Below are positions 33,688 through 41,893 of a stretch of 49,257 nt of DNA, piece after piece. Position 1 is the stretch's first letter. Each line of letters begins with the position of its first letter. Source of the DNA: Oscillospiraceae bacterium (GTDB lineage Bacteria > Bacillota > Clostridia > Oscillospirales > Ruminococcaceae); the NCBI GenBank assembly GCA_029007035.1, contig JAQXHC010000048.1:1-49257 (forward strand). Reading direction: 5' to 3'. Made by a program: the position numbers and the translations under genes. The notes beneath the pieces were generated by a model that saw only the letters and a program-made list of their open reading frames with translations, made no database searches and had not been told where the DNA came from.

Positions 33688-34269
33688 TCAGGCGCGGCTG
33701 AATGTTCCTTTGCCTGCAAGCATAAGCAGAGTTATCACAAGCAGGGTGGATGAAATAACAGCCGATATATTTGAATCTACCGCATATACCCCGAGGCATA
33801 TCGCGGTAAGAGCCAAACCGAGTATAACGCTTATTTTTCTGAATTTTACGGCATCGCTGACGTCAATGGGCTTGTCCGGATTTTCAATCGGAGCAAATGC
33901 CGCCGACGAACTGACAAAGCACATACATAATATCAGATTGACGGAAAGCGTAAAGAGGTTATCTGAAAGCTCCGTCGAAGCAATAAGCATAATGAGAAGG
34001 TAAATCGATATGTAAACCGCTGTGCAGATGACAGTGCTTCGCGAATGGTATCCTCCGCAGTATTGCCTTACCACGGCAAAGATGAAAAAGAAAACTGCTG
34101 AATACAAAAGTCTGTGCAGAATTATACCGAGAATCAGTATAATCAGAGCGTTCATAAGGTTGAAAAGAAGAACCTCATAGCCGTATCGGCAGACTTCGAT
34201 CATGGATTTCTCCAGTGCGCCGCGGCTGTAAAGATAGCGTACAATCATGCCGCTGAGATTTCTTATCAT
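33688..34269 (-). CDS. agrB: AgrB, accessory gene regulator peptidase/cyclase
   Basis: 193 residues with five to six membrane segments (for example NALIILILGIILH, AVFFFIFAVV, VYISIYLLIMLIAS, ILGLALTAICLGVYAV). The catalytic pair is in RQYCGGYHSRSTVIC: H75 and C82, seven apart, as in known AgrB cysteine peptidases. AgrB removes the AgrD C-terminal tail and forms the cyclic peptide before export. Start ATG 34269 is behind GAGGTG. No agrC (sensor kinase) or agrA (LytTR regulator) gene follows, which is a known orphan agrBD arrangement in clostridia. Confidence 0.92.
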   Translation of the reverse strand: MIRNLSGMIVRYLYSRGALEKSMIEVCRYGYEVLLFNLMNALIILILGIILHRLLYSAVFFFIFAVVRQYCGGYHSRSTVICTAVYISIYLLIMLIASTELSDNLFTLSVNLILCMCFVSSSAAFAPIENPDKPIDVSDAVKFRKISVILGLALTAICLGVYAVDSNISAVISSTLLVITLLMLAGKGTFSRA

Positions 34270-34293
34270 CGTATCACCTCACCTCATGTCTGA

Positions 34294-34322
34294 ATTATAT
34301 ATTATTTTCTTCTGTTAATCAA
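34294..34322 (-). promoter_or_regulatory. agrB: Promoter of agrBD
   Basis: Minus-strand TTGATT (34317-34322), 17-base spacer, TATAAT (34294-34299), 24 bases before the agrB start codon. The -35 is imperfect, as expected for an activator-dependent promoter. Confidence 0.7.
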
Positions 34323-34330
34323 TAGTTTCG

Positions 34331-34364
34331 GCACGAATGGTAATAATTCTGCACCAATGGTAAT
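34331..34364 (-). promoter_or_regulatory. Direct repeat upstream of the agrB promoter, LytTR-like sites
   Basis: GCACGAATGGTAAT (34331-34344) and GCACCAATGGTAAT (34351-34364) repeat with a 20-base period, ending eight bases upstream of the -35. On the minus strand they read ACCATTCGT and ACCATTGGT, each matching the LytTR/AgrA consensus (W-M-M-GTT-N-R-K) at eight of nine positions. Two same-face sites just above the -35 suit activation by an AgrA-type regulator encoded elsewhere. Confidence 0.6.
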
Positions 34365-34456
34365 CGTGTTATACCTTTTTTCGTAATTTCATATAAAAAT
34401 CTGACTGTACATCTGTACTGCAATTAATATCAAAGTAAATACCAGGATATGGAAAA

Positions 34457-34496
34457 CCCCTGCAAACAGCCGGAATATTCCGGTTTGTTGCAGGGG
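34457..34496 (-). terminator. Terminator of hydF
   Basis: CCCCTGCAAACAGCCGGAA / TTCCGGTTTGTTGCAGGGG, a long GC-rich stem; on the minus strand it ends in TTTT. It separates hydF from agrB. Confidence 0.85.
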
Positions 34497-34571
34497 GTGA
34501 ATTGTTTCACGATGCTGCTTTTGTCTGAAATAGCGGGCGGAGACATCGTTTATAAAAGCGCAATATCTGTT

Positions 34572-35768
34572 TTATACAAGAGCCGCAAAGTCAGGGAAAA
34601 TCTCAAGACTGCGCTTCAGAATGCCGTTCAGGTGTGCGAGAGCGATACCGTAATTCGTAAACGGAACAGACTGCAATTCGGCACAGCTGCGGCGATATGT
34701 CACCTCACGTTCATTCAGCATACAGCCGCCGCAGTGGATTACAAGACTGAATTCAGAAAGGTCTTCCGGGAAGTCTCTGCCTGACGAGAGTGCAATTTCA
34801 AGCTCCGCACCGGTTTTCTTTCTGAGAAGGGCGGGAAGCTTGATACTGCCGATGTCTCCGCACTGACGGTGATGCGTACATCCCTCTGAAATCAGCACCC
34901 TGTCGCCATTCCGGAGCTTATCGATCGCTGCAGCTCCGCGGACAGCCGTTTCAAGGAAGCCCTTGTATCTTGCCATTAAAATTGAAAAGGAGGTGAGCGG
35001 AATATCTTCGGGAACAATGCGGCTGACCATACCGAATGCCTGACTGTCTGTAACGACCATGCGAGGTTTACCGGCAAGCTTTTCAAGACAGCGGGCCAGC
35101 TGAAACTCCTTTGTAACGACTGCAACAGCGTCAGCGTCAAGAATGTCACGGAGCGTCTGCTGCTGAGGCAGAATCATGCGTCCTTTCGGAGCTGCGGCAT
35201 CAATTGGAGTTACAAGCACAACCGTGTCGCATGGATCAAGAAGATCGCCTATAATCCGTCTTTCTTCGCCGCTGTCTGTGACGAGCGACGCGATTTTAAC
35301 TTTAAGCTCCTCAATTCCGCTTCGTGTAAGCGCACTGACGGAAATTTCGTTATCGGAAAGATCTGTTTTCGGAGCAATATCGGATTTGTTATACACGATA
35401 AGATAGGGGATTTTGCGCTCCTTAAAGATTTCGATGAGTTCCTCCTCAGCAGTACTTATGCCGACAGCAGAATCTGTAATAAGGACGGCGATATCGGTTT
35501 TTGCGAGAATGCGACGTGTTTTTTTTACCCTCAGCTCGCCGAGTGCGCCCTCGTCATCGATTCCTGGGGTGTCGATTATTTCAACAGGACCCAGCGGCAG
35601 CAGTTCCATTGCCTTGTAAACGGGATCGGTAGTAGTTCCCTTAACGTCAGAAACTACCGAAAGCTCCTGATTTGTCACAGCGTTGACAATGCTTGATTTA
35701 CCTGCATTTCTGCGCCCGAAAAAGCCGATATGAATCCTCTCTGACGACGGAGTTGAGTTAAGTCCCAT
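34572..35768 (-). CDS. hydF: [FeFe]-hydrogenase H-cluster maturation GTPase HydF
   Basis: 398 residues. G-domain: GRRNAGKSSIVN (P-loop), DVKGTTTDPVY (switch I), DTPGIDDEG and NKSDI; then a dimerisation domain, and the cluster-binding C-terminus with CTHHRQCGDIG and HCGGCML. HydF is the scaffold on which HydE and HydG build the two-iron subcluster, which is then moved into hydrogenase. AAGGAAG precedes the ATG. It serves the hydrogenases encoded at 9062 and 11917; hydE and hydG are not in the window. Confidence 0.95.
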   Translation of the reverse strand: MGLNSTPSSERIHIGFFGRRNAGKSSIVNAVTNQELSVVSDVKGTTTDPVYKAMELLPLGPVEIIDTPGIDDEGALGELRVKKTRRILAKTDIAVLITDSAVGISTAEEELIEIFKERKIPYLIVYNKSDIAPKTDLSDNEISVSALTRSGIEELKVKIASLVTDSGEERRIIGDLLDPCDTVVLVTPIDAAAPKGRMILPQQQTLRDILDADAVAVVTKEFQLARCLEKLAGKPRMVVTDSQAFGMVSRIVPEDIPLTSFSILMARYKGFLETAVRGAAAIDKLRNGDRVLISEGCTHHRQCGDIGSIKLPALLRKKTGAELEIALSSGRDFPEDLSEFSLVIHCGGCMLNEREVTYRRSCAELQSVPFTNYGIALAHLNGILKRSLEIFPDFAALV

Positions 35769-35816
35769 AAATTAAACTTCCTTTCTGAAATAACTATAAA
35801 AGTCAGCATATAAAAA

Positions 35817-35843
35817 GCGGAGACATAAAAACAATGTCTCCGC
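35817..35843 (-). terminator. Terminator of ldh
   Basis: GCGGAGACAT / ATGTCTCCGC perfect stem with a T-run on the minus strand (35811-35816), eight bases after the stop. Confidence 0.9.
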
Positions 35844-35850
35844 ATGATTG

Positions 35851-36816
35851 TCAGAATTTAAGTCCTGAAAGGACTTCTTTAAGAGCGTTTGCACTTGCGT
35901 GAAGCTGTTCGGTTTCAGTTGCCGTAAGAGGCGGATTCAGTTCGCGCTCTATGCCCGTGCCGCCGACTACGCAGGGAAGACTCAGACAAACGTCGTCGAT
36001 GCCGTATCTTCCGTTGACGAGAGCCGAAACGGTCAGAATATTATGAGCGTCGCGGAGAATAACGTCGCAGATTTTGTTTACTGAAAGAGCAATTGCATAG
36101 AAAGTTGCGCCCTTTCTTTTGATAACCTCTGCTCCTGCCGAGCGGACATCCTTTTCGATCTCGTTGATATCCGCCTTGCCGCAGGCGTTGTGGTTACGGC
36201 AGATGCTGCTGCAGTATTCGTTCATTTCCATGCCTGCGATATTTGTAAGCGACCAGGGGATCATCGATGTATCGCCATGCTCACCGAAAACATAGGCATG
36301 AACGCTCTGTGGACTCAGCTGGACATGGTCAGCCAGGCGCGAACGGAGACGGGATGTGTCGAGAATCGTGCCCGAGCCAATAACCTGACTTGGCTTTAGA
36401 TTTGTGCATTTGAGAATAGCGTATGTGAGTATATCAACGGGGTTGCTGACAACAACGTAGACCGCTTCGGGAGCGATTTCCGCAATTTTGGGCATAACCT
36501 CCTTGATTATATTGACGTTGCACTGAGCGAGGTCTATACGAGTCTGACCCGGTTTTCTTGCAAGACCGAGGGTCACAACGACGATATCAGAATTTGCAGC
36601 GTCTTCGTAGCTGCCGCACATAATATCAACATCGTGGCAGAATGCAAGCCCCTGATGAATGTCCATAGCCTCGCCCTGTGCCTTATCCTCATTTATATCG
36701 ATGAGAACTATATCGGAGCAGGTTCCTGCCACTGCAAGGGTGTAAGCTACTGTTGCCCCGACATTTCCTGCGCCGAGGATTGTTACCTTGTTGCCGTTGT
36801 TTACATCTGTCCTCAT
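35851..36816 (-). CDS. ldh: L-lactate dehydrogenase family protein (lactate or malate specificity unclear)
   Basis: 321 residues. NAD-binding GAGNVGATVAYTL, Asp at the end of strand 2 (VLIDINEDKAQGEAMDI), VVSNPVDILTY, the catalytic His in GEHGDTS, and Asp-Arg pair in LDTSRLRSRLAD. Overall most like L-lactate dehydrogenase (pyruvate + NADH to lactate). However the specificity loop reads LARKPGQTRIDL: the residue before KPG is Arg, where classical LDH has Gln102 and malate dehydrogenase has Arg. Similar Arg-bearing sequences are called LDH in gut clostridia as I recall, so the gene name is provisional. GGAGG is upstream. Another NADH outlet next to hydF. Confidence 0.85.
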   Translation of the reverse strand: MRTDVNNGNKVTILGAGNVGATVAYTLAVAGTCSDIVLIDINEDKAQGEAMDIHQGLAFCHDVDIMCGSYEDAANSDIVVVTLGLARKPGQTRIDLAQCNVNIIKEVMPKIAEIAPEAVYVVVSNPVDILTYAILKCTNLKPSQVIGSGTILDTSRLRSRLADHVQLSPQSVHAYVFGEHGDTSMIPWSLTNIAGMEMNEYCSSICRNHNACGKADINEIEKDVRSAGAEVIKRKGATFYAIALSVNKICDVILRDAHNILTVSALVNGRYGIDDVCLSLPCVVGGTGIERELNPPLTATETEQLHASANALKEVLSGLKF

Positions 36817-36840
36817 TATAAAACCTCCAGATAATTTGAA

Positions 36841-36955
36841 TAAAGGCGGTACCGCATAATTGTTGTCTTACAGCTGTCCGGCAAGTGCGGCAGCCGTCAG
36901 ATATACGGTGCTGTCCGAAAAAAGATCCGTAATCTGTTAATGCGGTAAAATGTGA
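36841..36955. repeat. TTAA-type palindromic repeat, long form, in the ldh leader
   Basis: GGTACCGCATAATTGTTG (36848-36865) and TTAATGCGGTAA (36938-36949) are the outer arms; inner arms CAGCTGTCCGG... and ...GCTGTCCG are less regular. It falls between the ldh promoter (36980-37007) and the ldh start, so it would be transcribed as a leader hairpin. Confidence 0.6.
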
Positions 36956-36979
36956 ATAATAATAAGCTTATTCATCTTT

Positions 36980-37007
36980 ATTATATCAGAAACGGGAAAA
37001 ATAGCAA
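36980..37007 (-). promoter_or_regulatory. Promoter of ldh
   Basis: Minus-strand TTGCTA (37002-37007), 16-base spacer, TATAAT (36980-36985). Predicts a leader of about 155 bases. No clear Rex operator was found around it. Confidence 0.6.
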
Positions 37008-37131
37008 GCTATTTTTCCGAAAAAAAATAAAAATCGGAAATTCGTACAAAACGCATATCTGTTAAACACTCCGATTATGTCAACACAGCAGAACAACAGG
37101 AATTTGCAGCGAATGGCAGGAAAAATCACCC

Positions 37132-37185
37132 TATGAATAATATTCATAAAAATATGAATATTTCTATAAATTATGAATATTTATC
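37132..37185 (+). promoter_or_regulatory. Three ARG-box-like ArgR sites upstream of argG
   Basis: Sites at 37132-37148 (TATGAATAATATTCATA, a near-perfect palindrome matching the ARG box TNTGAAT-N4-ATTCANA), 37153-37169 (TATGAATATTTCTATAA) and 37172-37185 (TATGAATATTTATC). Starts are 21 and 19 bases apart, so all face the same side of the helix. They end ten bases before the -35. ArgR with arginine bound would repress argG here; argR itself is not in the window. Confidence 0.8.
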
Positions 37186-37194
37186 CAAAACCCC

Positions 37195-37222
37195 TTGACA
37201 ATACTGAATATAGGAGTATAAT
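37195..37222 (+). promoter_or_regulatory. argG: Promoter of argG
   Basis: TTGACA (37195-37200), 16-base spacer, TATAAT (37217-37222), both consensus. Confidence 0.8.
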
Positions 37223-37280
37223 AGAATCATCAACGTTAATTCGTACCATAGCCGGTACTTTATTTCAGGAGGTTTTTATT

Positions 37281-38510
37281 ATGGCTAAGGAAATCAAAAA
37301 GGTTGTTCTTGCATACTCGGGCGGTCTTGATACTTCTATCATTATCCCGTGGCTCAAGGAAAACTATAATAACTGCGAGGTTATTGCCGTTTCAGGCGAT
37401 GTCGGACAGGCTTCCGAGCTTGAGGGACTTGAGGAAAAGGCTCTTAAAACAGGCGCTTCCAAGCTCTATATCGAGGACCTGAAGGAAGAATTTATTCAGG
37501 ATTACGTTTTCCCCACTGTTCAGGCAGGAGCTATCTACGAGAACAGATATATGCTCGGCACATCGTTCGCACGTCCGATTATCGCAAAGAGAATCGCAGA
37601 AATAGCTCTCAAAGAGGGCGCAGATGCTATCTGTCACGGTTGCACCGGCAAGGGCAACGACCAGGTTCGTTTCGAGCTTGCGATCAAGGCTTTTGCTCCC
37701 GATATGGAGATTATCGCTCCCTGGAGAATCTGGGATCTGAAGTCGAGAGATCAGGAAATCGACTATGCCGAGGCTCATAATATTCCTCTTAAAATAAACA
37801 GAGAGACAAACTACTCCAAGGATAAGAATATCTGGCACCTTTCTCATGAGGGACTCGATCTTGAGGATCCTGCAAATGAACCGCAGTACGAGAAGGAAGG
37901 CTTCCTCGAAATGGGAGTTTCTCCGATCATGGCTCCGGACAAGCCTACATATGTTACAATCCACTTTGAAAAGGGTATTCCTACCGCTATCGACGGCAAG
38001 GAAATGAACGGAGTTGAAATTGTTTCAACTCTTAACAAGCTCGGCGGCGAGAACGGTATCGGTCTTGCCGATCTCGTTGAAAACCGTCTTGTTGGCATGA
38101 AGTCAAGAGGCGTTTATGAGACTCCCGGCGGTGCTATCCTTTACCACGCTCACGAGGTTCTTGAGACAATCACTATCGACAAGGAAACTGCAAGAGTTAA
38201 GCAGTATCTCGGAATCAAGTTCGCCGACATCGTTTACAACGGTCAGTGGTACACACCTCTCCGCGAGGCTATGAGCGCATTCGTTACAGAAACTCAGAAA
38301 ACCGTTACGGGTGATGTTAAGCTTAAGCTCTACAAGGGCAATATCATCAATGCAGGCGTAACTTCTCCGTACACTCTCTACAGTGAAGAAGTTGCTACAT
38401 TTGACGAGGATAACGTTTACGATCAGAAGGACAGCGCAGGCTTTATCAACCTCTTCGGTCTTCCGATCAAGGTTAAGGCTAAGCTCGACCAGCAGAGAAA
38501 CAATAAGTAA
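37281..38510 (+). CDS. argG: Argininosuccinate synthase
   Basis: 409 residues from ATG 37281 with CAGGAGG upstream; the long in-frame extension to 37173 runs across the promoter and is rejected. ATP-pyrophosphatase loop [28 protein letters not shown] and the [11 protein letters not shown] region. Joins citrulline and aspartate using ATP. Codon use is strongly biased, like ilvC. First gene of the arginine block and the only one with clear ARG boxes. Confidence 0.97.
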   Translation: MAKEIKKVVLAYSGGLDTSIIIPWLKENYNNCEVIAVSGDVGQASELEGLEEKALKTGASKLYIEDLKEEFIQDYVFPTVQAGAIYENRYMLGTSFARPIIAKRIAEIALKEGADAICHGCTGKGNDQVRFELAIKAFAPDMEIIAPWRIWDLKSRDQEIDYAEAHNIPLKINRETNYSKDKNIWHLSHEGLDLEDPANEPQYEKEGFLEMGVSPIMAPDKPTYVTIHFEKGIPTAIDGKEMNGVEIVSTLNKLGGENGIGLADLVENRLVGMKSRGVYETPGGAILYHAHEVLETITIDKETARVKQYLGIKFADIVYNGQWYTPLREAMSAFVTETQKTVTGDVKLKLYKGNIINAGVTSPYTLYSEEVATFDEDNVYDQKDSAGFINLFGLPIKVKAKLDQQRNNK

Positions 38511-38527
38511 AGGTACATACCATATTT

Positions 38528-38824
38528 ATGGCGGTATTCCGGCTCGTCGTTATTTCCGCTTTCGGCGGCATAACGTTTGATCTAAGGTTGACGGCGTTAC
38601 GTTCACCAAAAAGGCCGGAGCTTGTTGATGTTATGGGAAAACTCAAAGCAGGCGATACCGTAAGGCTTGTTTATGACAGCTGTAATTCCAGAAATGCTCT
38701 CTTTGCGGGCGGCAGTGAGACCTTGTCTGTAAAAAATGCTATAAAATGGGATATAGGTTATTATTGTATCACGTTAATAGTCGGTGTGTTTCTGTTTTTG
38801 ATGATAGACGCTTCATTCGACTGA
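38528..38824 (+). pseudogene. Probable degraded gene (DUF3592-like C-terminus)
   Basis: A 98-codon frame starting 17 bases after argG without a ribosome binding site. Its second half reads like a real protein: KLKAGDTVRLVYDSCNSRNAL, then a membrane helix CITLIVGVFLFLMI. The first half is unconvincing, while another frame over 38586-38630 gives KVDGVTFTKKAGAC before a stop, suggesting a frameshift inside an older gene. The GDTVxLVYD / membrane-helix layout is seen in DUF3592 proteins. Could be a real small membrane protein instead. Confidence 0.4.
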
Positions 38825-38851
38825 TAATTCAGGGAGCAATAAAATATTTTG

Positions 38852-38878
38852 CAGGCAGGGGAGCCTTTCTCCTGCCTG
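38852..38878 (+). terminator. Stem-loop after the argG region
   Basis: CAGGCAGGGGAG / CTCCTGCCTG hairpin followed by TTG-TAG-TTTG; a moderate terminator. Confidence 0.65.
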
Positions 38879-39200
38879 TTGTAGTTTGAATGTATGGAAT
38901 ATATACTCGCCTCTGTTACAAATCACACAGTATCTTCGCACATACCCGGATTTTCACAAAGACACGGTGTGATGTGTCCCTGCATTCATTTATATTGAGA
39001 ACCTGTCCACACAGGCATCTGCGCACGTCTTTTCGGCAAATTTTGCCGCTTACTGCGTAAAAAATGCTTGCCATACGTCAAGTATGCCTGTATATTTTTG
39101 CCTTGTCAGCGACAAAATTCTGCTCGAAAATCCGCACACAGTTCCTATGCGGCAGGTTCTGAAATATTATATTTTAAGTTTGTTTTTTAGGAGAGAAAAT
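38879..39200. other. 322-base gap before argH with stem-loops, no gene
   Basis: No supported ORF. It contains inverted repeats GGCAAATTTTGCC (about 39038-39050) and GCCATACGTCAAGTATGCC (about 39071-39089), and a downstream TTGCCTTGTCAGCGACAAAATTC. The density of short palindromes resembles a second kind of dispersed repeat, but no second copy is in the window. An argH promoter was not obvious. Confidence 0.5.
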
Positions 39201-40580
39201 ATGGCAGAAATGATGTGGGCAGGAAGATTTTCAAAGCAGGTTGACGCAGGCGTGAATGCTTTCAATTCCTCCATTGCCTTTGACGGACGTATGTACAGGC
39301 ATGATATACAGGGAAGCATCGCCCATGCGACGATGCTCGGTGACTGCGGAATAATCACCAGAGAGGACAGCCTGACTATTATCAGCGGACTGAAAGAAAT
39401 CCTCGCTGATATCGACAGCGGCAAGCTTGAGCTTGACCCGAATGCGGAGGATATTCATATGTTTATCGAGGCTGAGCTTACCAAAAGGCTCGGCGATGTT
39501 GGAAAACGGCTCCACACATCACGCTCAAGAAATGACCAGGTAGCAGTAGACATACGTCTTTATCTGCGCGACGAGATCGAGGAGATTTCCGCTCTTGTAA
39601 AGGAGCTTGCCGTGACTCTCGTGAAGCTCGCAAAGGAGCATACCGGGACGATTATGCCCGGATATACTCATCTTCAGCGTGCCCAGCCGATAACCCTTGC
39701 ACATCATCTTATGGCATACGTCTGGATGCTCCTGCGCGATATTGAGCGCCTTTCCGACACCTCAAAGCGAATGAATTACTGTCCGCTCGGAAGCGGCGCG
39801 CTTGCAGGTACGACATACAAGACCAACCGCAGGCAGACAGCGGAACTGCTCGGCTTTACCGCGCCCATGCCCAACAGCCTCGACGGCGTTTCCGATCGTG
39901 ATTTCTGTGTGGAGCTGAACTGTGCACTGTCGCTTATAATGACACACCTTTCACGGTTCTCTGAAGAAATTGTAATGTGGTGCTCATGGGAGTTCAAATT
40001 CATCGAGCTTGACGACGCATTCGCCACAGGCTCGTCCATAATGCCGCAGAAGAAAAACCCCGATATTACGGAGCTTATCCGCGGAAAGACAGGACGCGTG
40101 AACGGCGATCTTGTAACGCTTCTTTCTATGCTGAAAGGACTTCCCCTTGCTTACAACAAGGATATGCAGGAGGACAAGGAAGCGATTTTTGACGCTGTGG
40201 ACAACGTTAAGCTATGTTTAAAGACGTTTATCCCAATGCTTGCAACGATGAAGATTCTCAAAGAAAATATGAGAAATGCGGCAGCAAAGGGCTTCATCAA
40301 CGCTACGGACTGTGCTGATTATCTTGTTAAAAAGGGAATGCCGTTCCGCGACGCGTATAAAATCACGGGAACGCTTGTTGCACGGTGCATTGAAAAGGAA
40401 CTCACTCTCGAAACTCTTCCGCTTGAGGATTACCGCGAAATGACAGAGCTGTTCACCGACGATGTTTACGAAGCTATAAGCCTTGAAACCTGTGTAAGAG
40501 AACGCAAATCCGAGGGCGGACCGTCGCCTGATGCGGTAAAAGAGCAGATTGCTCTTGCCGAGAAGGCTCTGGGGCTGTAA
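39201..40580 (+). CDS. argH: Argininosuccinate lyase
   Basis: 459 residues from ATG 39201 (AGGAGAG upstream); the in-frame start at 39084 lies in the palindrome-rich gap and is rejected. Motifs: MWAGRFSKQVD, HTSRSRNDQVAVDIRLYLRD, HLQRAQPITLAHH and the signature GSSIMPQKKNPDITELIRGK. Splits argininosuccinate into arginine and fumarate. First of a run of co-directional genes through argF. Confidence 0.97.
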   Translation: MAEMMWAGRFSKQVDAGVNAFNSSIAFDGRMYRHDIQGSIAHATMLGDCGIITREDSLTIISGLKEILADIDSGKLELDPNAEDIHMFIEAELTKRLGDVGKRLHTSRSRNDQVAVDIRLYLRDEIEEISALVKELAVTLVKLAKEHTGTIMPGYTHLQRAQPITLAHHLMAYVWMLLRDIERLSDTSKRMNYCPLGSGALAGTTYKTNRRQTAELLGFTAPMPNSLDGVSDRDFCVELNCALSLIMTHLSRFSEEIVMWCSWEFKFIELDDAFATGSSIMPQKKNPDITELIRGKTGRVNGDLVTLLSMLKGLPLAYNKDMQEDKEAIFDAVDNVKLCLKTFIPMLATMKILKENMRNAAAKGFINATDCADYLVKKGMPFRDAYKITGTLVARCIEKELTLETLPLEDYREMTELFTDDVYEAISLETCVRERKSEGGPSPDAVKEQIALAEKALGL

Positions 40581-40583
40581 TTT

Positions 40584-40826
40584 ATGAAGAAAAAAGATTT
40601 CACCTTTATATTGGGACTTACTCTGCTTATGGGAATTATCTGGATTGTCGGCGAGGTCGTGATGGGACTGTGGATTCCCGTTGTTCCCGTCGTCCATGCG
40701 ATATGGCTTACGGCGATTGTGGCTGTATGCGTCGTGATAAGTGTATGGCACGCGTTCAAGGAGGATAAGTCCGATCCGAAGATTTCGAAATACGAGAGAA
40801 AAACGCAGAAGAGCAAAAAGAAATAG
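40584..40826 (+). CDS. Small membrane protein between argH and argC
   Basis: 80 residues, starting three bases after the argH stop with only a weak upstream GGGGCT, so probably translated by coupling. Two membrane helices (FTFILGLTLLMGIIWIVGEVV; AIWLTAIVAVCVVISVWHAF) and a very basic C-terminus. No family recognised. Confidence 0.65.
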   Translation: MKKKDFTFILGLTLLMGIIWIVGEVVMGLWIPVVPVVHAIWLTAIVAVCVVISVWHAFKEDKSDPKISKYERKTQKSKKK

Positions 40827-40839
40827 GGAGGTTTTTACC

Positions 40840-41787
40840 ATGTCTGTCAGGGTTTATATAGACGGTCAGGAAGGTACTACCGGACTGAAAATCCTCGAAC
40901 GCTTCGAGGGCAGAAATGACATAGAAATCATAAGAATCAGCGAGGAAAAGCGTAAGGACTCAGCCGAGCGTGCACGGCTTATCAATATGTCGGATTATAC
41001 TTTCCTCTGCCTGCCGGATGCCGCGTCGGTCGAAGCTGTTTCGTTTGTTGATAACGACCGTGTGCGTATTATTGACGCTTCGACAGCTCACAGGACTAAT
41101 CCTCAATGGGCTTACGGCTTCCCCGAACTTTCTCACGAGCATCGCGAGAAGATCAGAACATCAAACAGAGTGGCGGTTCCCGGCTGTTATGCAAGCGGCT
41201 TCAATTCGATAGTTTATCCTCTGGTCAAGCACGGAATCATACCCGAAGATTATCCCGTTTTCGCCTATGCAACATCGGGCTACAGCGGTGCAGGCAAAAA
41301 AGCGATTGCCGTATACGAGGGAGAGGATAAGCCTTACGAATTTAACAGTCCCCGTCAGTATGCACTTTCTCAGCAGCATAAGCATCTGCCCGAAATGCAG
41401 AAAATACCGGGACTGAAATATAAACCAATGTTCAATCCGATGGTCTGCGACTATTTCAGCGGAATGGTTGTAAGCGTGCCGATTCAGACGAGAACGCTTA
41501 AAGACACGGTGACCGCAGAACAGGTTCAGGGGATGTTTGCAGAGCACTACAGGGATGCCAAAATGATTGAGGTAATGCCTCTTATGAGTGCAGACGAGCA
41601 GAAGGCATTCTTCCTCGCCTCAAATACGCTCAGCGGTGTAAATAAGATGCAGATTTTCGTTTTCGGCAACGACGAGCAGATCCTTCTCTGTTCACGGCTT
41701 GATAATCTCGGAAAAGGCGCAAGCGGAGCCGCTGTACAGTGTTTAAATATAATGATGGGTATAGACGAAACAACAGGTCTTGTATGA
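40840..41787 (+). CDS. argC: N-acetyl-gamma-glutamyl-phosphate reductase, short (type 2) form
   Basis: 315 residues from ATG 40840 behind GGGAGG. IDGQEGTTGLKI (NADP Rossmann loop), FLCLPDAAS, active-site cysteine in VPGCYASGFNS, and YATSGYSGAGKKA. Reduces N-acetylglutamyl phosphate to the semialdehyde. This is the shorter variant seen in some proteobacteria and clostridia, not the 345-residue Bacillus form. Overlap with the preceding ORF is avoided by this start. Confidence 0.94.
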   Translation: MSVRVYIDGQEGTTGLKILERFEGRNDIEIIRISEEKRKDSAERARLINMSDYTFLCLPDAASVEAVSFVDNDRVRIIDASTAHRTNPQWAYGFPELSHEHREKIRTSNRVAVPGCYASGFNSIVYPLVKHGIIPEDYPVFAYATSGYSGAGKKAIAVYEGEDKPYEFNSPRQYALSQQHKHLPEMQKIPGLKYKPMFNPMVCDYFSGMVVSVPIQTRTLKDTVTAEQVQGMFAEHYRDAKMIEVMPLMSADEQKAFFLASNTLSGVNKMQIFVFGNDEQILLCSRLDNLGKGASGAAVQCLNIMMGIDETTGLV

Positions 41788-41893
41788 TTTCAGGGGAGTT
41801 CTGTCTTACTGAGGTCTCTGCAAAAAGGGCGGCAGAACTTTCTGCAATGAGATAATCTGCGGTCTCGCATACCACAAAACGGAGTGATATAGT

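Noticed and set aside
34449..34784. Plus-strand frame of 111 codons overlapping the hydF 3' end and terminator
   Set aside because: It runs through the hydF terminator stem and the hydF coding region in antisense; no ribosome binding site.
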